Positions 1 to 9,541 of a stretch of DNA of 64,000 nucleotides are shown piece after piece. The notes under the pieces were generated by a model. That model was not told where the DNA came from, made no database searches, and saw nothing but the letters and a program-made list of their open reading frames with translations. Source of the stretch: Fibrobacter sp. UWB5 (GTDB taxonomy: Bacteria; Fibrobacterota; Fibrobacteria; Fibrobacterales; Fibrobacteraceae); contig NZ_MWQH01000001.1 of assembly GCF_002210295.1 (NCBI RefSeq), positions 310,001-374,000 of the forward strand, given 5' to 3'. The position numbers and the translations under genes are program-made. Positions within the stretch are counted from its first letter, which is position 1. Each line of letters begins with the position of its first letter.

Positions 1-195
1 GGCCCACGCCAAACTTCCAAGAATCAGCGAAAAGATGAAATCGCTAGCTCCGGAAAGGTTGTGTGTTAGGGTAAATACCACTGCATCGGTGTTGTCTAGC
101 GGAAATGTTTCTGCAAGGACTGGGACCAGTTTGATGCAGAAAATCTCAAATGCGAGTGCTAGAGTTAAGAAGATGTGGGGAATATAACGATACAT
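1..195 (-). CDS. partial membrane protein, N-terminal 65 residues
   Basis: An open frame runs from an ATG at 195 on the minus strand off the left window edge with no stop. The visible 65 residues begin MYRYIPHIFLTLALAFEIF and contain two hydrophobic stretches (about residues 6-30 and 52-65), so it looks like an integral membrane protein with a short loop between helices. Nothing in the visible part identifies a family. It is divergent from the giant secreted protein that starts at 394. The function is unknown; the reading frame itself is fairly convincing because it is in-frame across the whole visible stretch and starts with an ATG followed by a hydrophobic helix. Confidence 0.6.
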   Translation of the reverse strand, partial: MYRYIPHIFLTLALAFEIFCIKLVPVLAETFPLDNTDAVVFTLTHNLSGASDFIFSLILGSLAWA

Positions 196-268
196 TTATA
201 ACCTGGTTCCCTTGAAATGTAGCATATTATTGGGGAACTTTAGGAGAAAACGTTGCTTTTTGTCTGTA

Positions 269-297
269 TTTAACGCAAAGTGTGCGTAAATTATATT
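269..297 (+). promoter_or_regulatory. candidate sigma-70 type promoter of the giant secreted protein
   Basis: TTTAAC at 269-274 and TATATT at 292-297 are separated by 17 bases in an AT-rich intergenic region. Transcription would begin near 304 and give a leader of about 90 bases before the ATG at 394. This is a sequence match only. Confidence 0.35.
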
Positions 298-393
298 TTT
301 ATGTTCTTTTTGTAAATGTTTTGATTATTTTTCAAAAGAGGGCTGGTCTGCCTTTACTAGATTTCGTATGTAAACAAATTTTTGGTGTTTTAT

Positions 394-3300
394 ATGAAAA
401 CGAAAATTAACGCAATTTCGCTTTTAATCTTGGCGGTGTTGTTCGCCGTCTCGGCCTCCTGGTCTGCGGATGCGGATCTTTTAGTTAATGCTGCAGGTGG
501 GTACTACATTGATATGCCTAGTACTGGCAGTGGTACGTTGTCGCTTGATGGAAGCGTGAGCGCATTCAAGGTTTATGATAATGCTGGTTCAGATAGCTGG
601 TGCTCTGGAGGTACTAGTGATCTCACAATGACGGCTCCGACAGGCTATGTTTTTCAGGTGTCGGGTACGTTTGTGGGGGAATCTAGTCTTTGTGGTGAAT
701 TAGAACTACGTGACGGAACGAATCCGGTCACAATCTTATTGCCTTCTAACGGTTGTGTGACTGGGTTTAGCACGTTTGATGTTGGGATTGTGCGCAGTAC
801 AAGTGATGTTCTGACTATTTATAATCGTTGTGCTGATCATAAACTTGAATTGGATGTGTCTCTTTTGAACACTTCTGTGACTCATACCGTTATGCCTGCG
901 ACCGTAACAGGGGGCTCCGCTACCATTACCACGGGTAGCGATGCTTTGGTTAATACGACTGTTTCGGTGAAACTGCAACCATCGACGGGTTATTTGCCCG
1001 TTGCTGTTAATGCTACCTCGTCAGACAATTTCCCTTTGAATGTATATATGCGTTCATCGTTTGATTATACGGCGACTTTTACGATGCCGTATGGAAATGT
1101 TAGTGTTTCACCGGTGTTTACGAATGATTTGACTGCAGATGGTGGTATATTTACTCGTTTGCCGTATAGCGGAAGTGAATCCATTACGATTCCGTCTAAT
1201 GTCAAATCTTTTAAGGTCAGTAACGAGGTGGATGAGAAAGGTCGCTATGAAAAAGATTTCAATGGAAGCCTTGTCTTGACCGCTCCGGCGAATATGCAAT
1301 TAGCGGTGGTGGGCACGGTAAGTTTGAGTGATAATTCTACTGACAAGGTGACCATTTTTGAAGGGGAAGAAAGTGCCAATGCTCCGTTATTTGAATTGGA
1401 TGGCAGTGGCTTTGACTATTATAATACAACCGCCGATGTTGGTAAATTACGTAGTACTGGCAACAAGATAACGATCAAACTTGAAGATGATGGGAACAGT
1501 AACTATTCGTCTGGTCTCGATTTGGTCGTGATGGTTATCGATCCGACGAAAACGTATTCGGTCTCAAGTCCTGCAGCGGTTGCTGGGGGCTCTGTAGATG
1601 CCGATTTGTCGGAGGCGGTTTACGACCAGATGGTGACGCTAACCATGACTCCTGAAACGGGATATTACCTTGGCGATCTGGACATTCTGTCGAATGGCAA
1701 GCCGGTTCCTTATTCAAGAGCTAGCACGGGATCGGCAGAAACGATTACTTTTGAAATGCCTAATGGTGATGTAACGGTAACACCTCATTTTGTAAAACCG
1801 GAAGATGTGGGGTATAGAAAGGATGGCTCCTTGGGAGATTCCGTCTATTTCCAGATGAAGTGTGATGGATCGATTTGTACTATTTCTCAGGTTTTCTCGA
1901 ATACGGTCACATATCAAGGTGATGATATTGGACGTTGGGAGTACTTTAAGCATTGGTTCCGAGGCTCCGTTGATCAATATGATAATTGCGATGGGTATTT
2001 TGATCCGCTTATTTCTTCGACGGTTTATAGTAATTGCGATTTCGGTTTGATGGATGTGTACAGGGCTATTTATAGCGATCGTCAAGTAAAGTTTGTCGGC
2101 AAATTGGACTTTGGTGGTTATGACTCTGATGCAGGGAAATGCACCATGCAGTTTGAACCGTTTACCGGTGAAAAAACGGGTTATTCGGATAAGTACGATA
2201 TAACCATTCGGGGTGACGATGCGGTAATTGATGGATTGTGTCAAGAGAGCACTTCTCACTTTGGCTTGACGAATATAGCCGAAGAAACGAATACCCAGGC
2301 GATTTCTGTCAGCTTCATGACGATTAAGAATGCGTATATCAATGCCAAAAACAATGCGAATGAATATGTAGATGATGTTGGTGTCGTTGCAGGACTTGCA
2401 CGTAATGTTTCGGTAAATAACGTCTATGTCGAAAACGCGACGGTTAAGGCTAAGTCCAATGTCGGTGGACTTGTTGGTCGTTCCTTGGGCAATGTTTCCA
2501 TTGTAATGTCGTCGATTAGAATCCCTGATGGCGCTTCGCTGTCGGGAGACGGTAATAATGCTGTGGTAGGCGGCATTGTTGGCAACATAAGTAGAGCGAA
2601 TGGCGTAAATAATATTGATGTCTATATCCGCGGGACCTATTCCATAGGAAAAATTGATGCGCCCTCTACAAACGGCTTTATCGTTGGTTCGATGGGTGCA
2701 TCTACAGTTCGGGATCCTGTAATACAAGGCAATTATCATTTTGGTTCCGATAATCTTGTTTACGGAATTGGTGGAGGTTTTTATACCCAATTGGCAGATT
2801 GGCTGGACGCTTATGATGCGAACGGAGTCTTTTCACATGAAATATATGGCAATATTCGTAACGCGAACGCAAACGTGACGGCGAACGGCTCTCTCAGTAT
2901 AGGCCCTGATCTTGCAGGGCAGAGTTCTAAAGATGAGTATCGATTGAAGAGCGGTTCTGATGTTTATCATAACGGAGCTGTGGCTGCCGATAGTATGAAA
3001 ACTCGTAGATTTGCTGCCGTGTTAAATGGAGCGTATAATAGCGATTGGACATCTGTTCCGGGGAAAAATGATGGCCTTCCTTTCTTTGCTGGTGCAACAT
3101 ATTCGCCCATTTATATAATCGGCTTTTCGACGGATAATTTTGGAACCTTTGCGAATACTGATAATAAGGCTGCCTATAACGCGGCTATTGCGAGTGGATA
3201 TATTGATGAAAGCTATTGCGGCTCCGGATGTGGAGGGTTCTCTCTATTTACAAATCATCAGGGGCATTTGGATCAAGACCAGATTGATTTCTTGAATGAA

Positions 3301-6300
3301 CTGTCGAACGGTGGACGTTATTGGTATTCCTCTAGAGGTGCGATCAGTACTTCTAGAAGATATGATTCTAATGTTGATGGAGAGTTTGAAGTTTACCAAT
3401 ACAGCTCGAATCTCACTTTGAACGTGGCTTATTATCTTTGCGTAGGTCAGTACGAACAGAACGCTGCAACTGACCCGTATGTATGTAATGGAACGGAATA
3501 CATCATTAAGTCTGGTGAGGATTTGACTGATTATGCCGTCGGATTCTTGACGAAGCCGGTAACCGAGTTTGCGCTTAGTGATGATGCCTTAATTCCGGAG
3601 ATGTTCGTTCGCGAAAATTCGGGTGCGGTTTCGGCCCTTCGACCTAAAATCATGCGGTTTACGCCTGCTAAAAATTCCACGTATTCTGACGATGTGACTT
3701 ATACATTTACAGATAGGTATTTTAGCGGCTTGCATACTGTTGATAGAACGTATGAACTTGCATCGCTTTATAATTTCGATGGAAGTGATTACAATGACAC
3801 GTTGCATTTGCTCTACTCCTTGGTGACAGACGATGTCGGCAAGGCAGAGATTGTGAATGGAATGCCCTCTGGCGCAAGCAATTCTGTGTTGCCATTCACT
3901 TATAAACCGCTCGTTTATGATATAGATGGTGCACTAGTTAATATTGGAAGTACAGTCGCCTCTTCGCAGCCTGGTGAAATGCCGATTACGCCGGGCTTCA
4001 CCGTGGAAGCCCCTGCTGGTTATAAGCTTCAGGAATATACGGTGGAGTTGGGCTGCACGCCCGTTCAAATTCAGTCCGTAATTGAGACTGCGGAAAGTTA
4101 CTTTGCTACTCCGGATGAATTTGCCAAGAATTATGATACGAAGGTGTGGAAGAAAACGGTGACGGATCTAACCGAATTGGTCACCTTGGATTCTGTTTAT
4201 AAAGGAATGACGGATGAACACGTTACCTTTGATCAAATACAATTGACTATGGTGCCGACATTTGTTGTGGAACAATACACGGTATCTTTTGATTTGTCTT
4301 CGTTTAATAGTGGCTTTTATATTGTTTTGGGCAATAATTGGACTGTTAAGAAAGACAATATGGATGTCGAAACGAACAATGAGCTTCCGAAATTGTATAT
4401 GAGATCTATCTCGGTGGGTGGCGGAGTTAAATCTGTAGAGTATACGGCTATGGAATGGAGCTCGAAAGCGGATGCGACGCCCAATGATCCTTATTCGTCA
4501 ACTTTGACGTCGGATTTGTTGGCCGGTGCTAGTATTTCAGGATCGGATGTGGCGCTATATCCTTATACACCTAGACAAAGTGGTAGTGCATCGGCTACAA
4601 TTCGTGTAATTGCCGTTGATGAAACGGGAACCGCTCAGACTGCAAAGGGCGATTATCACGGATCCATTGTTCTTGCACAGAAAAGTAGTGCAGATGAAAA
4701 CGCTGTGACGTTTGAGCAACAGTCCGATTTGTGCGCTGCGGGTGCAGGCGCAAATGGAGGTAGCGATGTGTACACGCATTGCCTGTATGTGCCGAACGCA
4801 GACGATACTTTGAGTTTCAAGGTTTCGCTCGTGCCAGATTCGGGTTACGCTATGACGATAACGGATCAGTCGTTTAAGTGGCAGGATGCCGCCACTGGGC
4901 TAGAGGAAGACAAACCGGGCTTTGGTTTTAAGGCTGCGAATGCAGACACGACGTTAGTTGTCCAACCGAAATATATGGTTTCTGCTACAGCGAATAACGA
5001 TCAGATGTATTTCAAGGTCAAGTACACGGTCACGGGTCCGTTCTATGTGACTTATAACATGAATATCAACACCGGAGACGAAGACAAGCTCTTCTTCCCG
5101 ACGGATGCATCGTCGGCGGGTAAGTTCGAATTTAGCGAGACCCTCGTTTCTACAGATTTGTGGGTGCCGTATCGTTCCGACAAGTGTTTCGAAGGTTGGT
5201 CTGTTGTTCAGTCTGTAAATCCGGCCGTTCCTGCGACGGAACCGCCTAAGATCACGACGCTTTATGCAGATTATGCGGCGTCTGCTTTGAGCTTGGATCC
5301 TGATGCTCCTACTGAGTTGCAGGCCAATTGGAAAGATTGCGGCGGTAGCCAGCCTGCAGCGGGTGTTACGATTGCAAACGGCGGCACGAATGCCAAGGTC
5401 ATGCTGAAGCAGGTGTTTGACGGTACAGAATACGAACACTTGCTCGGCAACGATGCGTTTGCTTTGCCGGCAAATTCGTCGGGCTATAAATTCTTTATCG
5501 ATTCCGCCAAAAGCGTTGTTGATTTGGGCTACGAGGCGGTCGGTGTCAGTGCCACGTATAGTGTGAATGGCGTTGAACATGAATTGACCATCGAAGGCGA
5601 TTCTATCGTGGTGGGAAAGACGAATGTTTCTGAGTTCTCAGTGACGGTGAAGACGCAGGTGGCGTTGGATGGTCGTCAATTCTGGCTTGCCGGAAATGCG
5701 GATACCGTGTTCTACGGCTCCAGCATTACCATGTTGAAAGTCCACGCTCAAAAGGACGAGCCGATTACGACGGATGTTTACCGCATAGGTTACAAGCTGA
5801 AGGGTTGGAGTTTTGAAGACGGCTCTACACCGCAGCAGCAGGGCCCGGTTGCTTTTGTTTATACGCCGATGACCCACTTGAAATTCGATAAGTATTTTGA
5901 AGATGACTATGTTGCGTATGCGAAGGCCTATGGCCACTTGCCCGATACGCTGTATGCCGTGTGGGAAGCCGGTGGAAACGCCGATGTGAAACGCGTGGTC
6001 AACAAGAGCGAGCAAATCAGTTCGTTCAGGCTGATGCAGGATGTTGGTGGCCAGATGTTTGACTATCTGGTTTCGGATACCTTGCTGTTGCCTGCAGAGG
6101 GCCAATTCGAATTTATCGTAGAAATGCTCTATGATTCAAACCAAGTCGAAGTGGACAACATGCATGCCATTGTCGTCTTGGATGAGGATGGCGAACTGGT
6201 TGATATTCTTGAAAATAATATCCGCTATACTGTCGAAAAATCTATCGGACTCAGGGCGAACGTGCTGAAGGATAAGCGCGTGCAGTTCGTGCTGAATGAA

Positions 6301-8388
6301 AACTCCGAAGACCAGGTGTACTTCGGTAGTGACTGGATCGATACGCTTGCCAGCGAGAATCCGGATTCTGCCTTGGTGCTCCCGACCATCGCTTACAATT
6401 CGGCGAAGTGTCTTGCCGGTTGGACAATCGATTCGACTTCTAACAAGCTGCTTAAGGTGCTCGACAAGGATCTGTTGAACGACTTGCGTGCAAAGGGCAA
6501 TGCCTTGGGCCGCAGTATCAGTGAACTGCTTTACGCCAGGTGGACGACGAATCCTGACAGCTGTGTCGGCGATTTCGTGCAGCTTGCGGTGCAACAGGAA
6601 AATGGAAGCGTCTGGTTTGTCGAAGGCGACAAGAATACCAAGGAACGCCGCTTTACCGACGAGGGCACCATGTTCGTGCCGAGCGAATTGGACGGCAGCC
6701 AGTTTAGAGTGCAGGCATCGGGTACCGATACTTCTGTGTACGTCCTGGATTCTCTAGTGGTGTTGCGCAAGAATAAAGTGGTCGGCGTGCTTAAAGAGGG
6801 CGACGCTATGCCCGCGAATCTTAAAGATGTGTCGCTCAAAGCCTACTTTGGCTGGAAAAATAAGACGGAAATCGGCTTCAAGAGGAATCCTCGCCTGGAT
6901 GTCAATGGCGTCAGGTTCAGACTGGGCTTCAAGGCGAGCGATTTCGAAGTCAGACGTAATGTTTCTGCCAGGGTAGAAGTTCTTGATCGGGCCCGCCTCC
7001 GTGCAAAGCCGCCTATCGATACCTTGCTGGGTGATTCGATCGAGATGGGCTACGAGAAAAAGGACTTCATGTTCCCTATGAACAAGCCGGGCGATTATAC
7101 GATGGTGCTCACGCTTAAGGACAAGTCGGGTTCTGTGGTCACAGACAGTATCGACTTCTCGGTCAGTTCGGAAATTTCGGTGCTCGCTGCGGATACTTGG
7201 CAGATGATTTCGCTTTCGTCTGTAGACGTTTCTGCAGTCAAGAACGATGATGACCGGATTTTCTACTGGTGGGATGAAGAAGGCACGGGTGAATACTGGC
7301 AGTACAAGAGGCTGGATTTGAGGGATTCTGTCGACCCGACTCTCGGCGTGTGGTATAACTCGCTAGAAGGTCGTGCCCTCCCGTTGCTGACGGATGTCGA
7401 TGATGAAGACGACGAAGAAGATTTCACTTGGAAATTGAAAAACGTGAGCACAGGTTGGAACATGGTTGCAAACCCGTATAATTGGAGATTGGATTTGTAT
7501 GCGAAGAATCCGAATGCCAAGAAGAGCTTTGACGAGGAATCGGACATTTCCTTCTATCGTTACGATGCAGAAAGTGCGGACCCTGTTCCGGTTGACACGA
7601 TTGGCCCCTACGAAGCCGTGTGGGCCTATGTTTCCAAGAATACCAAGTGGAAAATGTCTGCCGATCCGTACTTTCCGCCCGATGCGGCTCCGCTTGAAAA
7701 GCGCGCCCTTGCGAAGGCCTCGACCAAGGATCGCTGGACTTTGCAGGCCAAGCTTACGGATGTGAAGGGCAAGAAGGATTCTTGGAACATTTTGGGCGCC
7801 GGCTTGAACCCGCTCGTTGCCGACGAACCGCCTGCAAGCATGGGTGACCACGTGAACCTCGCCATTGTCGAAGGCAAGCGCGCCTTGGCCAAGTCTATCA
7901 AGCCGTCTAGCGACGAAATGGAATGGACGATTGCCCTGTCGGCATCGAGCGACCGAATTGGTTTCTTGAGCTTGGACGGTATCGATGGCGTGAAGGCTTT
8001 CGGCTATCGCGTGTTCGTCACGGTTGACGGCAATACGACCGAAATGCGCGAAGGCGAACCGCTCAAGGTTTACCTGAAGTCCAGCGCCAAGATGGCGACG
8101 GTGCGCGTGGCGCCTGCTGCTAAGGCGGTTGTCAAGAATACGCTCAAGGGCCTGCGCACGGCAAGGCTCGGAAACCGCTTGCAGGTGACTTTCGACGCTT
8201 CCGGCCTTGCCGGCACCAATGCGCGTGTCGACATTGTGGACTTGAAGGGTAACGTGAAGTCGACGGCTACTGCCAAGACGATCGAAGGCTCGAACGCATT
8301 GGTGCTGGACGCTCCGCAGTCTGGTCTGTACATGCTCCGCGTCCGCGCAGGCTCCCAGCAGCAGGCGGCCAAAATTCTCGTGCGATAA
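394..8388 (+). CDS. giant secreted multi-domain repeat protein with T9SS type A-like C-terminal sorting domain
   Basis: A 2,664-residue protein starting at the ATG at 394 (an upstream in-frame TTG at 382 is less likely, since the signal peptide begins MKTKINAISLLILAVLF). The N-terminal part holds two copies of a CUB-like domain, each followed by a 'bacterial repeat' module ending in TFTMPYGNVSVSPVF or TFEMPNGDVTVTPHF. A GLUG-like segment (NVGGLVGRSLGNVSIVMSS) lies near residue 690. The middle contains several InlB/Flg_new-like beta modules (FEGWSV, LKGWSFEDG, LAGWTID, followed by LYADYA or LYAVWEA). The last ~80 residues (LQVTFDASGLAGTNARVDI ... GLYMLRVRAG) resemble a T9SS type A sorting tail. 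By family knowledge such proteins are secreted through T9SS and bind surfaces or substrate; the role as an adhesin is inference. It stands alone between a candidate promoter and a terminator. Confidence 0.8.
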   Translation: MKTKINAISLLILAVLFAVSASWSADADLLVNAAGGYYIDMPSTGSGTLSLDGSVSAFKVYDNAGSDSWCSGGTSDLTMTAPTGYVFQVSGTFVGESSLCGELELRDGTNPVTILLPSNGCVTGFSTFDVGIVRSTSDVLTIYNRCADHKLELDVSLLNTSVTHTVMPATVTGGSATITTGSDALVNTTVSVKLQPSTGYLPVAVNATSSDNFPLNVYMRSSFDYTATFTMPYGNVSVSPVFTNDLTADGGIFTRLPYSGSESITIPSNVKSFKVSNEVDEKGRYEKDFNGSLVLTAPANMQLAVVGTVSLSDNSTDKVTIFEGEESANAPLFELDGSGFDYYNTTADVGKLRSTGNKITIKLEDDGNSNYSSGLDLVVMVIDPTKTYSVSSPAAVAGGSVDADLSEAVYDQMVTLTMTPETGYYLGDLDILSNGKPVPYSRASTGSAETITFEMPNGDVTVTPHFVKPEDVGYRKDGSLGDSVYFQMKCDGSICTISQVFSNTVTYQGDDIGRWEYFKHWFRGSVDQYDNCDGYFDPLISSTVYSNCDFGLMDVYRAIYSDRQVKFVGKLDFGGYDSDAGKCTMQFEPFTGEKTGYSDKYDITIRGDDAVIDGLCQESTSHFGLTNIAEETNTQAISVSFMTIKNAYINAKNNANEYVDDVGVVAGLARNVSVNNVYVENATVKAKSNVGGLVGRSLGNVSIVMSSIRIPDGASLSGDGNNAVVGGIVGNISRANGVNNIDVYIRGTYSIGKIDAPSTNGFIVGSMGASTVRDPVIQGNYHFGSDNLVYGIGGGFYTQLADWLDAYDANGVFSHEIYGNIRNANANVTANGSLSIGPDLAGQSSKDEYRLKSGSDVYHNGAVAADSMKTRRFAAVLNGAYNSDWTSVPGKNDGLPFFAGATYSPIYIIGFSTDNFGTFANTDNKAAYNAAIASGYIDESYCGSGCGGFSLFTNHQGHLDQDQIDFLNELSNGGRYWYSSRGAISTSRRYDSNVDGEFEVYQYSSNLTLNVAYYLCVGQYEQNAATDPYVCNGTEYIIKSGEDLTDYAVGFLTKPVTEFALSDDALIPEMFVRENSGAVSALRPKIMRFTPAKNSTYSDDVTYTFTDRYFSGLHTVDRTYELASLYNFDGSDYNDTLHLLYSLVTDDVGKAEIVNGMPSGASNSVLPFTYKPLVYDIDGALVNIGSTVASSQPGEMPITPGFTVEAPAGYKLQEYTVELGCTPVQIQSVIETAESYFATPDEFAKNYDTKVWKKTVTDLTELVTLDSVYKGMTDEHVTFDQIQLTMVPTFVVEQYTVSFDLSSFNSGFYIVLGNNWTVKKDNMDVETNNELPKLYMRSISVGGGVKSVEYTAMEWSSKADATPNDPYSSTLTSDLLAGASISGSDVALYPYTPRQSGSASATIRVIAVDETGTAQTAKGDYHGSIVLAQKSSADENAVTFEQQSDLCAAGAGANGGSDVYTHCLYVPNADDTLSFKVSLVPDSGYAMTITDQSFKWQDAATGLEEDKPGFGFKAANADTTLVVQPKYMVSATANNDQMYFKVKYTVTGPFYVTYNMNINTGDEDKLFFPTDASSAGKFEFSETLVSTDLWVPYRSDKCFEGWSVVQSVNPAVPATEPPKITTLYADYAASALSLDPDAPTELQANWKDCGGSQPAAGVTIANGGTNAKVMLKQVFDGTEYEHLLGNDAFALPANSSGYKFFIDSAKSVVDLGYEAVGVSATYSVNGVEHELTIEGDSIVVGKTNVSEFSVTVKTQVALDGRQFWLAGNADTVFYGSSITMLKVHAQKDEPITTDVYRIGYKLKGWSFEDGSTPQQQGPVAFVYTPMTHLKFDKYFEDDYVAYAKAYGHLPDTLYAVWEAGGNADVKRVVNKSEQISSFRLMQDVGGQMFDYLVSDTLLLPAEGQFEFIVEMLYDSNQVEVDNMHAIVVLDEDGELVDILENNIRYTVEKSIGLRANVLKDKRVQFVLNENSEDQVYFGSDWIDTLASENPDSALVLPTIAYNSAKCLAGWTIDSTSNKLLKVLDKDLLNDLRAKGNALGRSISELLYARWTTNPDSCVGDFVQLAVQQENGSVWFVEGDKNTKERRFTDEGTMFVPSELDGSQFRVQASGTDTSVYVLDSLVVLRKNKVVGVLKEGDAMPANLKDVSLKAYFGWKNKTEIGFKRNPRLDVNGVRFRLGFKASDFEVRRNVSARVEVLDRARLRAKPPIDTLLGDSIEMGYEKKDFMFPMNKPGDYTMVLTLKDKSGSVVTDSIDFSVSSEISVLAADTWQMISLSSVDVSAVKNDDDRIFYWWDEEGTGEYWQYKRLDLRDSVDPTLGVWYNSLEGRALPLLTDVDDEDDEEDFTWKLKNVSTGWNMVANPYNWRLDLYAKNPNAKKSFDEESDISFYRYDAESADPVPVDTIGPYEAVWAYVSKNTKWKMSADPYFPPDAAPLEKRALAKASTKDRWTLQAKLTDVKGKKDSWNILGAGLNPLVADEPPASMGDHVNLAIVEGKRALAKSIKPSSDEMEWTIALSASSDRIGFLSLDGIDGVKAFGYRVFVTVDGNTTEMREGEPLKVYLKSSAKMATVRVAPAAKAVVKNTLKGLRTARLGNRLQVTFDASGLAGTNARVDIVDLKGNVKSTATAKTIEGSNALVLDAPQSGLYMLRVRAGSQQQAAKILVR

Positions 8389-8419
8389 GTCACGCATTTT
8401 TGCAGTTTGAAAATAAGGT

Positions 8420-8450
8420 ATCCCTGTTTTGCAGGGATATTTTTATTTTT
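8420..8450 (+). terminator. rho-independent terminator after the giant secreted protein
   Basis: ATCCCTG (8420-8426) and CAGGGAT (8432-8438) form a 7-bp perfect stem with a 5-base loop, followed by a T-rich tract to 8450. Confidence 0.75.
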
Positions 8451-8473
8451 GAATAAAAGATGCAGGAGGATTG

Positions 8474-9511
8474 GTGAAACTCGTTATCTCAAAAAAAGCA
8501 TTTCTGTCTTTAGGGGCGTTTTTGTTTGCTGCCCTGTTTTGGGCATGTTCTTTGAATATCGAAGCGACGAATCCCTACCCGCCAGAAAATCCGGGTGCCT
8601 CCACTCCTGACACCGTGACGACTCCTAGCCCTGTTTTGCCTCCTGATACATCTACTCTTGACACGTTGTTTCCTCCTGGCATACAAATTGATCCGATTAT
8701 AGTGCCGCCAGAAACCACGTACGTAATGGATACGATTGTAATCCGCGATACGTTGGTAATTTACAAGGACACCGTTTACGACACTCTTTACGACACGACT
8801 TCGTACAACAGCTTTGTTTATCGCACATATTACAAGGGAACGCTTGATACGGTGACCGAATGGTCTGAATTGTTGAATTGCAATATAGGCGACACCGCCT
8901 TCTCTTGCAGAAAGTCGCCTAATTTTGCAAGCTTAATGCCGAGATGCGGCTTGACCTTGGTTGCTACGAAGTGCTGCTATGTTGAATATGTGCCGATTAA
9001 ATTGGATACCAATGTCGTGTATGTTCATGTGCACGACACGCTCTACAAGGATACCTTTCATGTTCAACAGCTAGTTTGCGTGAATGACACGACCTTTATT
9101 AACTATGGCGAAAACCGAGTGTTGGATTATATTCCGCCTGAAAAGATTTATGTCGCCCCAAATGCATTTGATTCTACAGAAATGCGTTCGCTTTTAGATA
9201 CGCTTGACTTTACTGGTGGGGACGATGTTAAGATAGAAATCAAGACGTACTCGTCTTTGCAATTCAACGGATTGCCCTTATTGGAACAAGAATTGATGCC
9301 TTTGGATACGGTTGCCACTGCGTTAGGTAGTGAATTAAATTGGAAGCATTGGCCCGAAACGATAGAGGTAAGGGAATCCACCTATTACCTTGTGAATGCG
9401 GACTTGGAATCGGATACGACAGTTACATGGACTCTGAAATACACTCACTATGAAACGGAGCGCTCTGAAACAGATTCTATCCAAGTGACATCATTTATTA
9501 AGGTGAAATAA
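8474..9511 (+). CDS. lipoprotein of unknown function, Pro/Thr/Asp-rich
   Basis: The reading frame begins at a GTG at 8474, behind a strong Shine-Dalgarno (AGGAGGA, 8464-8470); an adjacent TTG at 8471 is possible but too close to the ribosome site. The signal peptide (KKAFLSLGAFLFAALFWAC) ends in a cysteine in lipobox position, so the mature 345-residue precursor is probably lipid-anchored. A Pro/Thr/Asp-rich linker follows (residues ~30-75), then repeated Asp-Thr-rich short strands (DTIVIRDTLVIYKDTVYDT), reminiscent of the Y-D-T linkers in Bacteroidota/Fibrobacterota lipoproteins. Six cysteines lie in residues ~135-205. No known family is recognised. It follows the giant secreted protein after a terminator, so it is probably transcribed separately. 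Confidence 0.75.
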   Translation: MKLVISKKAFLSLGAFLFAALFWACSLNIEATNPYPPENPGASTPDTVTTPSPVLPPDTSTLDTLFPPGIQIDPIIVPPETTYVMDTIVIRDTLVIYKDTVYDTLYDTTSYNSFVYRTYYKGTLDTVTEWSELLNCNIGDTAFSCRKSPNFASLMPRCGLTLVATKCCYVEYVPIKLDTNVVYVHVHDTLYKDTFHVQQLVCVNDTTFINYGENRVLDYIPPEKIYVAPNAFDSTEMRSLLDTLDFTGGDDVKIEIKTYSSLQFNGLPLLEQELMPLDTVATALGSELNWKHWPETIEVRESTYYLVNADLESDTTVTWTLKYTHYETERSETDSIQVTSFIKVK

Positions 9512-9516
9512 AAAAC

Positions 9517-9541
9517 GCCCGCGTGCGCGGGCCTTTTTTTA
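9517..9541. terminator. bidirectional terminator between convergent genes
   Basis: GCCCGC (9517-9522) and GCGGGC (9527-9532) form a stem with a GTGC loop, with a T tract on the plus side and an A tract before the stem that serves the minus strand. It separates the lipoprotein (ending 9511) from the minus-strand RgpF-like gene (ending 9539). Confidence 0.8.
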
